Source of the DNA: Peromyscus leucopus
Taxonomy: Eukaryota; Chordata; Mammalia; Rodentia; Cricetidae
DNA length: 64,000 nt
Direction: 5' to 3'
Assembly (NCBI RefSeq): GCF_004664715.2
Contig: NC_051075.1
Location: forward strand, 31,640,504-31,704,503
Numbering within the stretch: the stretch's first letter is position 1; each line of letters opens with the position of its first letter. The translations under genes were made by a program, and so were the position numbers. Of the stretch, positions 12,542 to 24,754 are shown one piece after another. A model generated the notes under the pieces. It made no database searches. It was not told the origin of the DNA and saw only the letters and a program-made list of their open reading frames with translations.

Positions 12542-13403
12542 AAACATTATTCCTTAATAACATTTTGTAAAAGCAACTGTACTCTAATTAAGACTTGATA
12601 CCCCTGGTTTCATACTAATAAGCAAAGTGACTTTGATTATGCCTATCCCTAGGAAGATAAGCAATTATTCAACTTCTCCCCACAATACACTGCTTCAAAT
12701 TTCCATAAGCATCTCAGTAAATTTCACAGGGAAGCAAAGGCTCTGATTTGATTTGCTTGAGACCCAACTTGTGATCCTTTGAAATGAATAGAGGTCATGA
12801 GAATGAGCTGTGCAGAGAAAAAAAAAAAAGACACATGGAATCTGTGACTACAAGTGCACTGTGCCCAAAGGACCAGTCATTAATCAGATTTAAAAATACA
12901 TAGATTATTCCTAATGTTCAATTTATACCTAAAGAATACAGGAACATAGATAGTGCCCTACACTTTTATAATAACAAACACTTGAAGTTTTCAATGTGAC
13001 AAAGATGACCATTTCTAGCTGATGGAAATGATAAAACCAAGAAGATTACTCCTACTGTGTAATAATTTGGGTGAAACCACCCCAACTTTGCCTTTCAGTG
13101 AATTGTGGTAAATATGCCATCTTACTTGTATTCTTTCAACTTTGTGACATCATGTCATTATTCCAGCCATGTCAATTTTTTTTCATGTTATCTGGCCTTT
13201 TATTTTTGGTTATACTCAGAAACAAAGACAATTAAATGTATCCTGACATCGTTGTGAATATTTTGTTTAAATGAATGGTTGCAGCTTAATGTTATTTTCC
13301 TCTAAAATATATAAAAAGGAGAAAATATATGAAGATTTGTGAACTTTAAATTTAATTTGTTCAACAAATGCTTAGTCTATTACCTTCAATAATAATAATA
13401 ATT
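12542..13403. other. No feature recognised
   Basis: No gene or confident repeat; contains an A12 run near 12820. Confidence 0.4.
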
Positions 13404-13565
13404 GGGGCTAGAGAGATGGCTCAGCCATCAATAGCCAGCTGATTTTCAGCACCCATATGGCTACTCATACTGTCTGCAACTCCAGTTTAGGGAATCCAAC
13501 AGTCTCTTCTGGGCCCTGTAAGTACCAAGCATGCTTTTGATGCAATAGACTTACATGGAGGGAAA
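13404..13565 (+). mobile_element. B3-type SINE
   Basis: Starts with the tRNA-like head 'ggggctagagagatggctca' and continues with 'cagcacccatatgg' and 'gtctgcaactccagtt', the order of a B3. It is diverged and its A-rich tail is weak. Confidence 0.75.
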
Positions 13566-14149
13566 GAAATACCCATTTACATTAGAAATAGGAATAATAA
13601 TCACACCACTCTCTCATCATCAGATTGTGATATCACATTTCCAAACAGTAGTTTAAATTATTAGCAGTGAAGCCTTCGCTTACAGAACTTTTTATTTTAT
13701 TTTATTTTACTTGTGTTTGTGTCCACATGTGTGCATGCAGGTGCTCACTCCTCTGTCATGGTCTTGATTTCTGTTCAAGTTGAGAATCCAGTTGTAAATT
13801 ACCTGTTCATGTGGCTCATCAGAAGATTAATGATGCTACATGATGTGTAAGGCTTCTATCTATATTCTTATTTGGAGCCAGTGCTCCTGTGTTGAATATC
13901 CTTTTTGTCCTTTAAGTGAATGCAGTATTTCTAACCAGTTAAACTGTTGACACTCTAATAGCTGAGAAGCACCCTTCATTTTTCACAATTGAACTGTATA
14001 TATTTGCTTTTTAATGTTATTTTTTCCTGTGGTCATGAAAATATTGTTGATGACACTTCACATCCAGGAGCCTTCAACTTTTAATACCATTTAAACTAAT
14101 GAAAGCATCACTTTTGCTTTTTTAAATGAAAAGTAAAGCTCTAATTTCA
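13566..14149. other. No feature recognised
   Basis: AT-rich DNA with a short (TTTTA)n patch near 13690; no gene seen. Confidence 0.4.
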
Positions 14150-14630
14150 CTTCTTATTTGAATTATATGCTATTTTAAGTCACTTTTTAAAAATCTGGTC
14201 CATTTATTTCTGCTCTGAATTTTACTATATCTTTCCCTCTTCTGGTTTTAGCTTGAGTTTATTCTTATTTCCCTCACCCTACTGAGATACAATGTTAGTT
14301 TTTTGGAGGTCTTTCTATTCTTTGGTATCATTATGTACTACAGTGACATTTCTCTCCACATGGTTTCCCTATGCCTCATGAGTTTTAAATATTGCATTTC
14401 TATTTTGAATTTTCTCAAGATTTTACTGATTCGTCTAGGACAAACTACTTAATTCCTTATATTTTTGTACAGTTCCTATTATGTTCTTCTTATTAGTTCC
14501 CAGGTTTGTTCCACTTTAGTCAGAAATTCCTTGTTATGAATTCACTTACTTTGTTAAAAATTGATTGGTTGCACAATGTATACTTTATTCTGGAGTCTAT
14601 TGTACAAAATACAAAAGGCCATGTGATATT
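14150..14630 (-). mobile_element. Old LINE-1 ORF2 fragment
   Basis: The plus strand resembles antisense L1 ORF2, with 'tccatttatttctgctctga' near the start and 'ttgcacaatgtatactttattctgg' near the end. All frames are broken. Confidence 0.55.
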
Positions 14631-15059
14631 ATTATTACCAAATTACACCAACAAATTAAGAAAAGATGTAAAAATGAATTCTTTGATATATATATATGCT
14701 CTCTTAATGTTGGATCACAAAGAAATAGAAATGTCATGACTTAATTTGTAAATATTTAAAACACTAATGTTATTTTCAAAGTATTTAAACAAATCTAAGA
14801 GTGAGAATTCTTTCAAATTTATTCTTTGAGGCTAATGGACACTTAAACCAAACATGCACAAAGAGAAATAAAACAAAACAAAAAGAAAACCATTAATCAA
14901 ATATTCTTAAAGATTTTTAAAAAATTTCTAAAAGCACTAGAAAACCATATAAAAGTGTCATATTAAAAGAAAAATTTACCATGATAAAAGGTGACACTGT
15001 TGAGAAAGAAGAGTGAGTCAACATAGATAAAAATATTTATCATACATCATCACATAGGA

Positions 15060-15920
15060 TAACTTGCAGGAAACAAATGAGTATTTTAGCAAATTCAGAA
15101 AAAGGCACTTTATAAATTTCAACAAATTAGATATAGAAGGAAAACATCTTAACAGAATAAAAGATAGTACCTATGAGAATCTCACAGCTAAAATCACATG
15201 GATGGGCAAAAGTTATAAGCTTTTCTAAAATTTGGATCAAGATAAGGATGTCCACTTTTCCCACTGCTTTGCCATGCAGGACAGGAAAACATAACTGAAA
15301 CTAGTAGACAAGAAAAAGAAACAATGGACATCAATTAAGGAAGGAAAATTAAAAATTTTCTTTCAGATACTTGCAGACAACATTTTCCCCAAAAAGTACT
15401 AAAATTATAAATAAATTCAATACAGACAGAGGATGTAAAATCAACACATATAAACAAGCAGTGCATCTTACAGGCAATAATGAACTTTCTGAAAACTATT
15501 ATGAAAATAGTTCCATTGATATTGGCTTTCCAAAACTTAATTTCTGGAAATAAACACTTAGTAATAAAATTAAATAAAGAAGTAAAATGTTTAAGAAACA
15601 AGATTAAAAATTAAATAGGAAAAAGAGTGAAAACTATGCTCCGTGTTCACGAATTTGAAGTACATACCTTGTTAGTGTATTATAAATCTCCAACATGATT
15701 ATACATTTACTAAATATATCATAATACTAGTATAATATTGCAATGAGTTGTTTCATCTTGAATTCATGTAAAACTGCAAATGAAACCAAATAGCCAAATC
15801 ATTGCAAAGAAAAGAAGATAAATGGGGGGGCATCACAATCCCTTATATTAGAATCAGAGCAAAAGTACAGTAGCCTGAACAGCATATATGCACATCTATG
15901 AAGTAAAATGGGACCCTAAC
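15060..15920 (+). mobile_element. Old LINE-1 ORF2 fragment
   Basis: Decayed reverse-transcriptase region of L1 ORF2: 'agataaggatgtccacttttccc' corresponds to the conserved RQGCPLS region, and 'gcagacaac' to the decayed region around the FADD active-site motif. Stops and frameshifts interrupt every frame. It meets a minus-strand L1 at about 15.95 kb. Confidence 0.65.
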
Positions 15921-16012
15921 AAAATTGTAACTATAAAATTATTAATTTTTTATTTTAATGTTTTTATTTGAAAATTGTATACATGTTTACAATGTTTTTG
16001 GATCATATTTAT

Positions 16013-16014
<2 letters not shown>

Positions 16015-16052
<38 letters not shown>
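16015..16052. repeat. (AC)n microsatellite
   Basis: About 37 bp of AC inside the L1 3' UTR. Confidence 0.95.
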
Positions 16053-16054
<2 letters not shown>

Positions 16055-16657
16055 AATCACTTCCAGCTCCCCAAGGATTCCTTTAATTCACATTTTTGTT
16101 CCAACTTCATGTCCTCCTTTTTTATAATCTTCTGTTTTTCTTTACAACCTAGTGAGTTTGATTAATGCTGTTAATATGCGTACAGGTATAGTGCTATCCA
16201 CAACAGTATGGTCAACCTACCACAGGCCATACCTCTAAAGAAAAATGACTCTCCCTCCTCCTCCACTGTCAATTGTTTATACCTCCTCAGTTAGAGGTGG
16301 AGACTTATGCCATCTTCTCCCTTCCATTCTGGAATGTTGACTGGCTTGATCTTATGTAGGTCTTGTGCAGGCAACCTCAGATACTATGAGTTCATTAGTG
16401 CGATGGACCTATCATGTCAATAAGACATTGTTTCATTGTAGGACCAGAGTCCTCACTGATCTCTGATTCTTACAGTCTCTCGCCTTCTTCTTCTATATGC
16501 TCTTGGAACCTTTGGGAAAGCAGGCTGAGCACTCTATATACAATTTTTCTCTGCACTTTGACAAGTTGTCTGTGGGTGAACTACCTTCCACTCACAGAGA
16601 TGTTTCTCTGATAAAAATAACAGTGCACAAATATATGATCTTAGAAATATGTATCTA

Positions 16658-16751
16658 ATCGCTTCTCGGCCTTTTGGCTAAGATCAAGTGTAGTATCTGT
16701 TCTTATCAGTTTAATATCTGATACGTCCTCTATCTGAGGACAATATATTAA
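16658..16751 (+). ncRNA. Truncated U2 snRNA sequence (retropseudogene part)
   Basis: Begins ATCGCTTCTCGGCC and contains the branch-point-pairing region GTGTAGTATC and the following stem-loop II region. It stops just before the Sm-protein site. One difference from the vertebrate U2 I remember is visible (CTATCTGAGG for CTATCCGAGG). It lacks the 3' half, and I see no snRNA promoter upstream, where older L1 sequence lies instead. Confidence 0.92.
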
Positions 16752-16967
16752 TTGAAACCTGGGACTTATGCAGGGACGCTTGGCTCAATCTGGGAGGAGG
16801 GGACTGGACCTGCCTGGATTGAGTCTATCAGGTTGATCTCAGTCCTTGGGGGAGACCTTGATCTGGGGGGTGGGCTGGGGGGAAGGGGAGGGGGACAGGA
16901 AGGGAGAGAACAAGGGAATCTGTGACTATTATGTAGAACTGAATAGTATTGTAAAATAATAAAAAAA
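16658..16967 (+). pseudogene. U2 snRNA / L1 3'-end chimeric retrocopy
   Basis: The first 94 bases match the 5' part of spliceosomal U2 snRNA, starting at its exact first nucleotide. From 16752 the sequence is a young L1 3' UTR in the same orientation, ending in an A-rich tail. The word AGAAATATGTATCTA before the insert recurs as AGAAATATGAATCTA after it, a 15-bp target duplication with one change, and the site fits the L1 endonuclease preference. This is the structure expected when L1 reverse transcriptase starts on L1 RNA and the copy continues on, or the RNA was joined to, U2. It sits inside an older L1 and is not expected to make functional U2. Confidence 0.92.
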
Positions 16968-17848
16968 AGAAATATGAATCTAGGAAGCAGTTTATTAAAT
17001 GAGTCCATTCAACTAATTAATAATATCAAGTTCTTACCTAGGAACTATGAGCATACAGACCATGGATTCTTTACTAGATTTTCAATAGCAGTCACGAGTT
17101 TCCACCTGGATATAGGGACATAAATCCAATCTAAAAGTATAGGTTGCTCCCATAACATATATACACTATGGATAAAATTTACTCAATGAATAGTTACTGT
17201 AATTCTATCTCACAGAGTTCACAGCTAGGTAAGTCTATGGGATGGCTATTCCTAGCAGTTTTCTAAGTACCTATAGCACTATGGAAGCTAACCATCAGGG
17301 ATGAAGTTTGGAGGTCTGTAGCAATTTGATTTCATCATGTCTTGTGACAAAATATTTTTTTATTTTAATTTCTAAGTATCTTGTGTCGATCTTCAGCAAT
17401 ATGGTTTTACCATGAAGTTCTGAAGGGCAAGCAAGAGCAATAAGTAATAGTTATTGTTTGGGGGGTCTTTAGGTATCTCCTGGATCAGCCATTCGGGGGA
17501 AGCATCTTAAACTTGGCACTGGCCTTTATATTTAATGCTGAACTCATGTTGTGTAATAAAGTTTAAATCCTCTCCCAACTTACTTATTTACAGTCCCACC
17601 ATCTTCTTCCAATGCAAATCTCTCCCTTTAATTCTCCCTTCCCCTTTCATATCAACTGTTTTTTGTTTGTTTGTTTGTTTTATTTCTGACTTCCTAACAG
17701 TCTTTCTTTTCCACAAGGACCCGTTTTCAGTGTTCATGCTTCCATAGGTAATTAAAGCTGAGGATGAAAGTCTAGAAATTCAAGGCAAAGATCTATAAAT
17801 GAGAACAAAATGTCTTATTTAATTTATCTTGTCTGGGTTACCTCACTC

Positions 17849-18195
17849 TGTTGCTGGAGGGCTTCTCTCCAGGTTCCACCAAACCCCACAGTCCCACAAT
17901 CCACGTATAAAATAATCACTCAGACACTTATATTACTTATAAACTGTATGGCCATGGCAGGCTTCTTGCTAACTGTTCTTATATCTTAAATTAACCCATT
18001 TCTATAAATCTATACCTTGCCACATGGCTGGTGGCTTACTGTTGTCTTTACATGCTGCTTGTCCTGGCAGTGGCTGCAGTGTCTCTCTCCCCTTCTTTCT
18101 GTTTCCCCAATTCTCCTCTCTCCTTGTCCCTCCTACACTTCCTGTCTGGTCTCTGGCCATCAGTGTTTTATTTATATAGAGTGATATCCACAGCA
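17849..18195 (-). mobile_element. ERVK-type solo LTR inside L1
   Basis: A 347-bp LTR reading TGTTGCTGGAGGGC to GATATCCACAGCA on the plus strand, flanked by TCACTC on both sides (perfect 6-bp duplication). It is closest to the copy at 2.1 kb. The L1 sentence 'ttacctcactcagtataac' is restored when LTR and one duplicate are removed. Confidence 0.9.
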
Positions 18196-18317
18196 TCACT
18201 CAGTATAACTTTTTCCAGTTATATTACTTGCAATCTTCACCATTTTAATTTTATTTACAGTTTTATAAAATAGCCAAATGATTTTCAAGAGTCACCAAGA
18301 ATACATATGTAGATGAA

Positions 18318-18805
18318 TTTCTAAATGGTCTTATTAAATAAAACACATGAAGCCAAACATAAGGGTGAAAACCTTAAAGAGATCAGGGAAATGGGGAAAG
18401 TCACCAGCCAACCTTTCCTCACCAGCTCTGCAGCTTTCAAATGCAAGTTACTACTTCCTGTCTACCCACATCTCTCTGCCTTGCTTTTCTGCCATCTGAT
18501 TTGCTCTCTCCATTCAGCTACATCACTTCCTCTTCCTACCCAGCTCTGTCACTTACTGTCTGTCTGTACAGATCTCCAGACCTCCATGAGTAACTAGTTT
18601 TGTTATTTAAGGCATGTGCCACCACACCTGCCTCTGTTTCCAGTGTGGCCTTGAACACACAGAGACCCTGCCTGCCAAGTGATAGGATTAAGGGCATTGC
18701 TACTGTTGCCTGACATCTTTGTTTACTTAAAATGGCTTGCAATTTCCTTTGATCTACAGGCAAGCTTTGCTTATTAAAGCACAAATAAAATATCAGCAAT
18801 ACATA
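18318..18805 (-). mobile_element. ERV LTR with embedded B1-derived segment
   Basis: Contains an antisense B1-like stretch ('ggcatgtgccaccacacctg' and 'ggccttgaacacacagagacc') inside LTR-like sequence that ends '...aaagcacaaataaaatatca'. It is related in layout to the plus-strand LTR at 59.1 kb. Outer limits are approximate. Confidence 0.55.
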
Positions 18806-20574
18806 TTTAAAAAATCAAACAAACACGTTACTCAATTAATGGTGCTAAGAACTGAAAAGGCACATGTAGGTCTATATCAAGCCTCTCACCTTAAACAAAA
18901 TCAGTTCATCATCGATTATAAGGAAATTCAAAGCCAACTTTATTATTTATATTCCACCTATGATACCAGACCTGATTTTCTTCAATGATGGGTTGCAACC
19001 TGTAAACATGAAATGAATGAACATTTTACTCCCCAAGTTGTTCTTGATCAATGGTTTTTTGTTTGTTTGTTTTGTTTTGTAGTAACAGAAAAACAGACTA
19101 AGATATGAAATTACAAAGGTTATCAACTTAAACTATTTGCAATGGCAAAAAACAAAAAGAAAAAGAGATGACTAATGATAATGGAGATGTTGATAAAGAG
19201 TAACTCATAGTTACTACTTGTAGAAATGACAATTAGTAAGCTATCATTGAAAATTAAATGGATATTTATAAAAGATAAACAGAATTAAGTATGATCCACA
19301 TGAGACAAAAGATGACTAAGTTTAGGTTAGTGAAACAAATTTAAACTGAGATCATACCAGCTTCAAACCTTTATGGAACAATTGTGGGAATTATGTGTAG
19401 TGAAATATTCCAGGTTTTTTGAGATACAATGCAAAAAGTGCATTGGAAATCGATAGGGCTGGTAGGATATGGCCTTACTGAGAATTCTTTACTCATTCTA
19501 TCCCTTAGGATGCATGGAAATGATTCCAAAATTGCCCGAGGTCACTTCTATGGCTTGTGGAAATCTTTTATTAATTTTTCCTTTATGGACAGTGCCTCTT
19601 TCTTCATGCCTATCATTAGGAACACTTGACCTTTCCTAGGGATGCACTGCTGCTGTCCAGGCAATAATAAAATGCTGAGCAAAATGAGGATTATATACAA
19701 TATTAGGACAGCACAGAATCTGTGGTTCTTACATCCTTACAAGGAAATAAAGTATCAAACTCTCATTCTACTGCATTGGCAAAATTATGAGCATTCAATG
19801 GACAATGTATCAAAAAGTCCTTTAATATATGGCTTAATACCTTTAGCTGAATATAGATTTACCCTTCAACATGAATTTCCGAGATATAAGCCAGAACTTT
19901 TTTTTAATTTGATGGAGAATCTCTGAGGTCATGGAGTTTTTAATTATTTGTCATGTCACATTAAATAATGTCACTGTGTACAGCTGGTAGTAATAGGACT
20001 ACACTGTTTTGACAAATTGTACTCATCTGTTCTGTCTTTTGCTTTATGCTAAATTCCTTATGCCACTTAGTCTTCTAAGTATAATTGTCCTTGTGAATTA
20101 CTGGATTTTAATGTGAAGCTTTCTTTGTGTCCACAAAATGAAATTCCCATTTATTACATGTCTCCCTTAAATGTCCTCATAATTTTTGGCTTGATCAGAG
20201 AGTCATAATGACTGATATTCCCCACTGTTCTGAGTGCTCCTGCCTGATAATTGACCACAGTGGGAGGTACTTACAATGGCTATCAGTTCAAGAACAATTA
20301 ATGTGCAGTAAAGCTTACAAAGGACACAACATGTCTGGAAGGAAGTTTTAGATCAATACAGCTTTTAAGATCTAAATTATGGAGGAGAGAAGGAACACTC
20401 ATGAAGAGAGAATGCTTGGTCATGTACAAACAAGTATTTACATCATCATAACATGAGCATTACAACAATGTTAGCACAGGAGGAAATCCTGGTTTAATTT
20501 CAGAAAAGTGTTTTTAGTAATGTATAACACAGAATAGAATGTTTGCAGAGTTGGCAACACTGTGATGACAAGTA
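18806..20574. other. No feature recognised
   Basis: No exon or confident repeat seen; the 66 and 94-codon plus-strand frames at 19.4-19.9 kb have no recognisable domain. Confidence 0.4.
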
Positions 20575-21010
20575 GCATTCGAATAAGAAATGAGCCCAAG
20601 TATCCGTGTGTTAAAGGCTTAGTTGGGGCTTTAGGGGAGTGATTGGATTATAAGAGCTCTTATGTTAGTACTAGATTAATCCAGTGATGCATTCATAAAC
20701 TCCTGGCATTTTGTGCAGTGATTAAAACTAGAATATGGGTACTGGTAGAAATAATCAGCTCATGGGGGCCGTGTCTTTAGAGGGTACATCTGGTCCCTGG
20801 GCTCATTCAGGCTCTCATTACTAGTCATCATGGGATGAAAAGACTTCATCTATGGCTGATTGTTGTGTCCCCACTTCAGGCTTAAAACGATGGAACTGGA
20901 CAGTGATGGATTCAAACCTCGAAAAGTGTGAGCTCAAATAAATCTTTTTTAAGTTGATTTTTTTTCTCTTTCAGAGGTTTTGTTATAATGTCAAAAGTTG
21001 ACTAATGCAA
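20575..21010 (+). mobile_element. Ancient MLT1-like MaLR LTR
   Basis: Ends with the MLT1-type pattern 'gtgtgagctcaaataaatc' ... 'gttttgttataatgtcaaaag' 'ttgactaatgcaa' (polyA region, then the terminal GACTAA). Strongly diverged, so older than the rodent-specific LTRs. Confidence 0.6.
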
Positions 21011-22500
21011 TAACTGAAAATAATTACACTAAGTAAAGCTTCAATCCTTTGTCTATACCACGGATTGTTCTTAGAGAATTTTGTTTTGCCAGCCAAATGA
21101 ATTTCTATTAAAAGGTATTCAAGAACTAAAAAAGAAGGGAAGAAACTGAAGGTAAAAATTACAGATTTGATTCAATCAAGTTAAAACTAACTTTAAAAAT
21201 TTAAGTGTGACAATTTTTGTATTGAAAATAGTGATATTTTGTATAACAATTGGAACATAACGATTTCACTTTTCAATATACTAGGCAACATTGAAGACAT
21301 CAATTTTCTCAAAATATTTTATTGCAGGGTTCTTTTGGAGTGTATTAAATACTACTTACTTAAAGTCTTATAGTGTTTCTTTAAACTCTGCTCCTGTTTC
21401 ACTAAAACCCATTTTAAAATAAGTAATCATGAAAGATTTCTCCAATCAACTAGATTGCTTCAGAGTTAGAATAGTTATTTTATTGTTTTGTTTCCTTGAT
21501 GCTATTACACATAATAAATCCCACACCTTTTTTTTCAGGGATAAGATTATTTTGTCAATACATATCACTCATCTTTGAACAACAGTACTAGTCTTGACAC
21601 TTACTTGAAAAAACACATATCTCTTATACTTAAAAAATATTAAGAATATTAAAGTGTTTACTATGAAATTCATTTTGTACCCTACAGAATTTTTTTTCAA
21701 TTTATTAACTAGGCTACCTACATACTCTATTACAACATTAGTATATGAAATAATCTCAGATTACTTAACTTGAACATATTTGAGGAGATATAAAATGCAG
21801 GGTTCTTTTAAATATAGGAAGTTTGGGCTATTTTTTTAAATCAGTGTTTTTGCTGATTTTTTTAAAGGAACAATTGTAAAGTCTGGAAGCTGCACCTGTG
21901 TGTGTGTTTGTATGATAGGACGAGCAATGGAGCAGCCTAAGCTGAGAAGCACTAAAACATTGTTCTTTACTCATGAACTTTTTCAGGAAATCTAATATAA
22001 TAAGATGAATCCTTCCCTAGTTTTTCTTTCCTGAAACTTCGATATAAATAATGTTATTCAGGAAACCCTCACTTAAGAACATTAGTCATTTCTATTATGC
22101 AATCTAAAAGACATGTATGTACAAGTACTACTAAGTTAAATATGGAAGAAAATATTATAAAAGCCAGATGACAGAAATACTTTAATGTTTCTCATTTTGT
22201 AGATTGTGGAAGTGTTCAGACATATCCATCTATATTTATAGAACGTTTTCTGAAGTACCCGCTTGGAATTAGGTCAAGTATCTGAAGAATGCTTCAGTAG
22301 ATCACATTGAAATTACCCTGAAATTACAACTGAGTGATCACAAAAGTCTCATTTGAGTTATGCAATCATAAAACTTTTATAACTACTATTACTTAATAAT
22401 TATCAAGATTATATATGTTGCACAGACATAATAATTATGTTAGTACTGTTTCATACTATCATACAGCTAGCAATTAATTTTAAAAAATTGCAAATTAAAG
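21011..22500. other. No feature recognised
   Basis: AT-rich DNA; no gene or confident repeat seen. Confidence 0.4.
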
Positions 22501-22906
22501 TGTAGCCAGAGTTTCTCTGTGTCCCGCCCAGCCCCATGGTTAGGACAAATCTCTCCCACCTGTGGTCCACAGCCCAACCCCTTATAAAATTACTCAGATG
22601 CTTATATTAATTACAAACTGAATGGTCTATGGCTTGAGCTTCTTACTCTATGGCTCTTTTATCTTAAATTAACCCATCCCTATTAATCTATATGTTGCCA
22701 TGTGGCAATGACATTACCAATCAGCTGACATCTTGTTGCTCCTTGGGTGGCAGCTGACTTCTCTCCCAACTCTGCCCTTCTCTCTGTATCTCTGCTTGGA
22801 TTTCCCGCCTGGCTCTAAGCTTTCTTGCCATAGGCCAAAACAGCTTTATTTATTATCCAGTGGAAGCCACACATATTTACAGCATAGAGAAAGATATCCT
22901 ACAACA
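22501..22906 (-). mobile_element. ERVK-type LTR
   Basis: Plus-strand reading is TGTAGCCAGAGTTTC to ATCCTACAACA, with the family words 'cccattcctattaatctat'-like and 'aacagctttatttattat'. Flanks TTAAAG and TTAAGA could be an eroded 6-bp duplication. Its right end lies inside the inverted repeat at 22.88-23.03 kb. Confidence 0.75.
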
Positions 22907-23026
22907 TTAAGATAACATAAAAAATAGTTTACCTTCTCTGACTAGTTTTGAATTAATCTTAAGAGAAGGTAAACTATTTTTTTATGTTATCTTAATGTTG
23001 TGGGATGTCTTTCTCTATGCTGTAAA
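22876..23026. repeat. Quasi-palindrome, about 63-bp arms, 24-nt spacer
   Basis: Left arm 22876-22938 and right arm 22963-23026 are reverse complements with two mismatches and one A insertion. The spacer is 22939-22962. The arms contain the terminal 28 bp of the LTR plus 32 bp of flank. A second inverted pair, 14 bp long (22936-22949 and 23026-23039), overlaps the spacer and right edge. Confidence 0.95.
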
Positions 23027-23039
23027 AAACTAGTCAGAG

Positions 23040-23344
23040 CGTGATTGCAGGATGTTTGTATGTACACAGTTTTCTACTTCCTGTTTTCTTATCCCTTATG
23101 TAATTCCTGCTACCAGAGTGTGTGTAAAAATTCCCCTCTAATCAATAAGATGTGACAAAGGGAAGCGCATATGGAAGATGCAAATAAATTCTCTAGTCAG
23201 TTGATAAGCATTAATTGAAAAGGAGATTATCCAGGTGGTTCTAACCTGATTAAGTAATGCATCAAAGTCAGACCAGCTAATACAGTCACTCTTGGTATTC
23301 TCAAAGAAACAATTTGCTTTGAGTTACATAGCTTTAGGCTGCTC
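23040..23344. other. No feature recognised
   Basis: Short unassigned stretch between the inverted repeat and the L1 3' UTR. Confidence 0.4.
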
Positions 23345-24440
23345 TTAGAAAAGCATGTTTCAGAGTGGGATTGCTGAGTCTTGAAGCGGATCAATTCCCA
23401 GTCAATGAAATGATTCCCAATAATATTCTGCTGTACTCACATATTGGTGCCTAGCCCAGGGGACATCAGAGAGGCTTAATCCAGCAACTGATAAAATTAG
23501 ATGAAGTGATCCACAACCAAAATTTAGGCAGAGCTGGAGGAACCCTGCCGAAGAGGGGAAAGAGGAATTTCATGAGCCAGTTGGGTCAAGGATGCCACAA
23601 AAAAAAACCCACAAAATCAACTAACCTGGGCTCATAAGGGCTCACAGAGACTGAACTGAAAACCAGGGAGCCTGCATGGGGTTAGTTATCTTAGGCATTA
23701 TGCATATATTACAACTATGTAGCTTGGTCCTCCTGCAGGACTCCTAACATCAGGAAAAGAGTGTAGTCAGAAGTTTCTATCCCACCTGTTCCCGCAGCTG
23801 TTCAGTCCCAAATAAACACACAGAGGCTTATATTAATTGCAAACTGTTTGGCCTATGGCTCAGGCTTAACATTAACTAACTCTTACAACTTAATTCAGCC
23901 CATTTCTATTAATCTGTGTTTTACCACATGGCTTCGTAGCATTACCTGTTTTCTGTTATATCTTGCTCCTCCAGCAGCACTCAGTGTCTCCTCTGACTCT
24001 GTCTTCTCCTTGTCTCTCCGCTTGGATTTCCTACCTTGCTCTATTCTGCCTTGCCATAGGCCATAACAGCTTCTTTATTAATTAGTGGTAACAACATATA
24101 TTCACACAGTACAGAAAGAGCACCCTATAGCATTAGGGGCTGTCTTTGACTCTTTAGCTGGATTTCAGGACCCCTTTGCTCATATTGGATTGCCTTGTCT
24201 GGACAATACAAGGGGAGGTGCCTAGCATTATTGCAACTTTATATGCCATGTTTCGTTGATTTCCATGGGAAGCCTGCCCTTTTCTGAGGAAAAACGAAAG
24301 AGAAATGAATGGGATTGGGGGGGGCAGAAGAGAGATGGGAGAGACTAGGAGAAGTAAAACTGCATTCAAGAGGCAGAATTAATAATAATGATGATGATAA
24401 TAATAATAATTTCTCAATAAAAAAGGAAAGGAAAGGAAAT
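23345..24440 (+). mobile_element. LINE-1 (Lx-type) 3' UTR, split by an LTR
   Basis: Typical Lx 3' UTR wording ('aatcaactaacctgggctcat', 'ctcacagagactgaac', 'gccatgtttcgttgatttcc', then a G-rich tract and A-rich tail). It is broken by the LTR at 23762-24132. No coding part. Confidence 0.75.
23762..24132 (-). mobile_element. ERVK-type LTR inside L1
   Basis: On the plus strand it reads TGTAGTCAGAAGTTTC to CACCCTATAGCA, with 'cacagaggcttatattaatt' and 'ccttgccataggccataac'. The L1 3' UTR continues on both sides. No clear target duplication remains. Confidence 0.75.
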
Positions 24441-24754
24441 TTAGCCTCAAGTTTCTTGAAGTTAGCTGTAGCTGTATTCTATATCGTCCCTAGTTTGTGC
24501 TAAGCCTGGGAATTTATTGAATACTGCCCAGATTTTTTATTAATGGCATTGTGGTAATGATTTCACATTGTTTTAAAACATTCAATATTTTGTTAGCATA
24601 AAAATTAAGAATCAAGGAAAAGTTGACATTTAGATATTAGTCATAAATAACCATAATACAAATGATTATCAGAGGTTATAAAATAATTGTATTAGTTTCT
24701 TCATTACACATCACATTTGACATGTTTTGAATTCATATATTTATTTGTTGTTGA

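Larger units (their letters stand above)
15950..18310 (-). mobile_element. LINE-1 (Lx-type) 3' part, later hit by two insertions
   Basis: Minus-strand L1 with its A-rich 3' end at about 15950 and the C-terminal ORF2 region near 17.82-18.30 kb, where 'ttacctcactc' resumes as 'tcactcagtataactttttcc' after an LTR. It is interrupted by a CA tract (16.0 kb), the U2/L1 chimera (16.66 kb) and an ERVK LTR (17.85 kb). No intact frame remains. Confidence 0.7.

Noticed and set aside
16658..16751. A functional U2 snRNA gene
   Set aside because: Truncated before the Sm site, fused to L1, flanked by target duplications, and without a snRNA promoter upstream.
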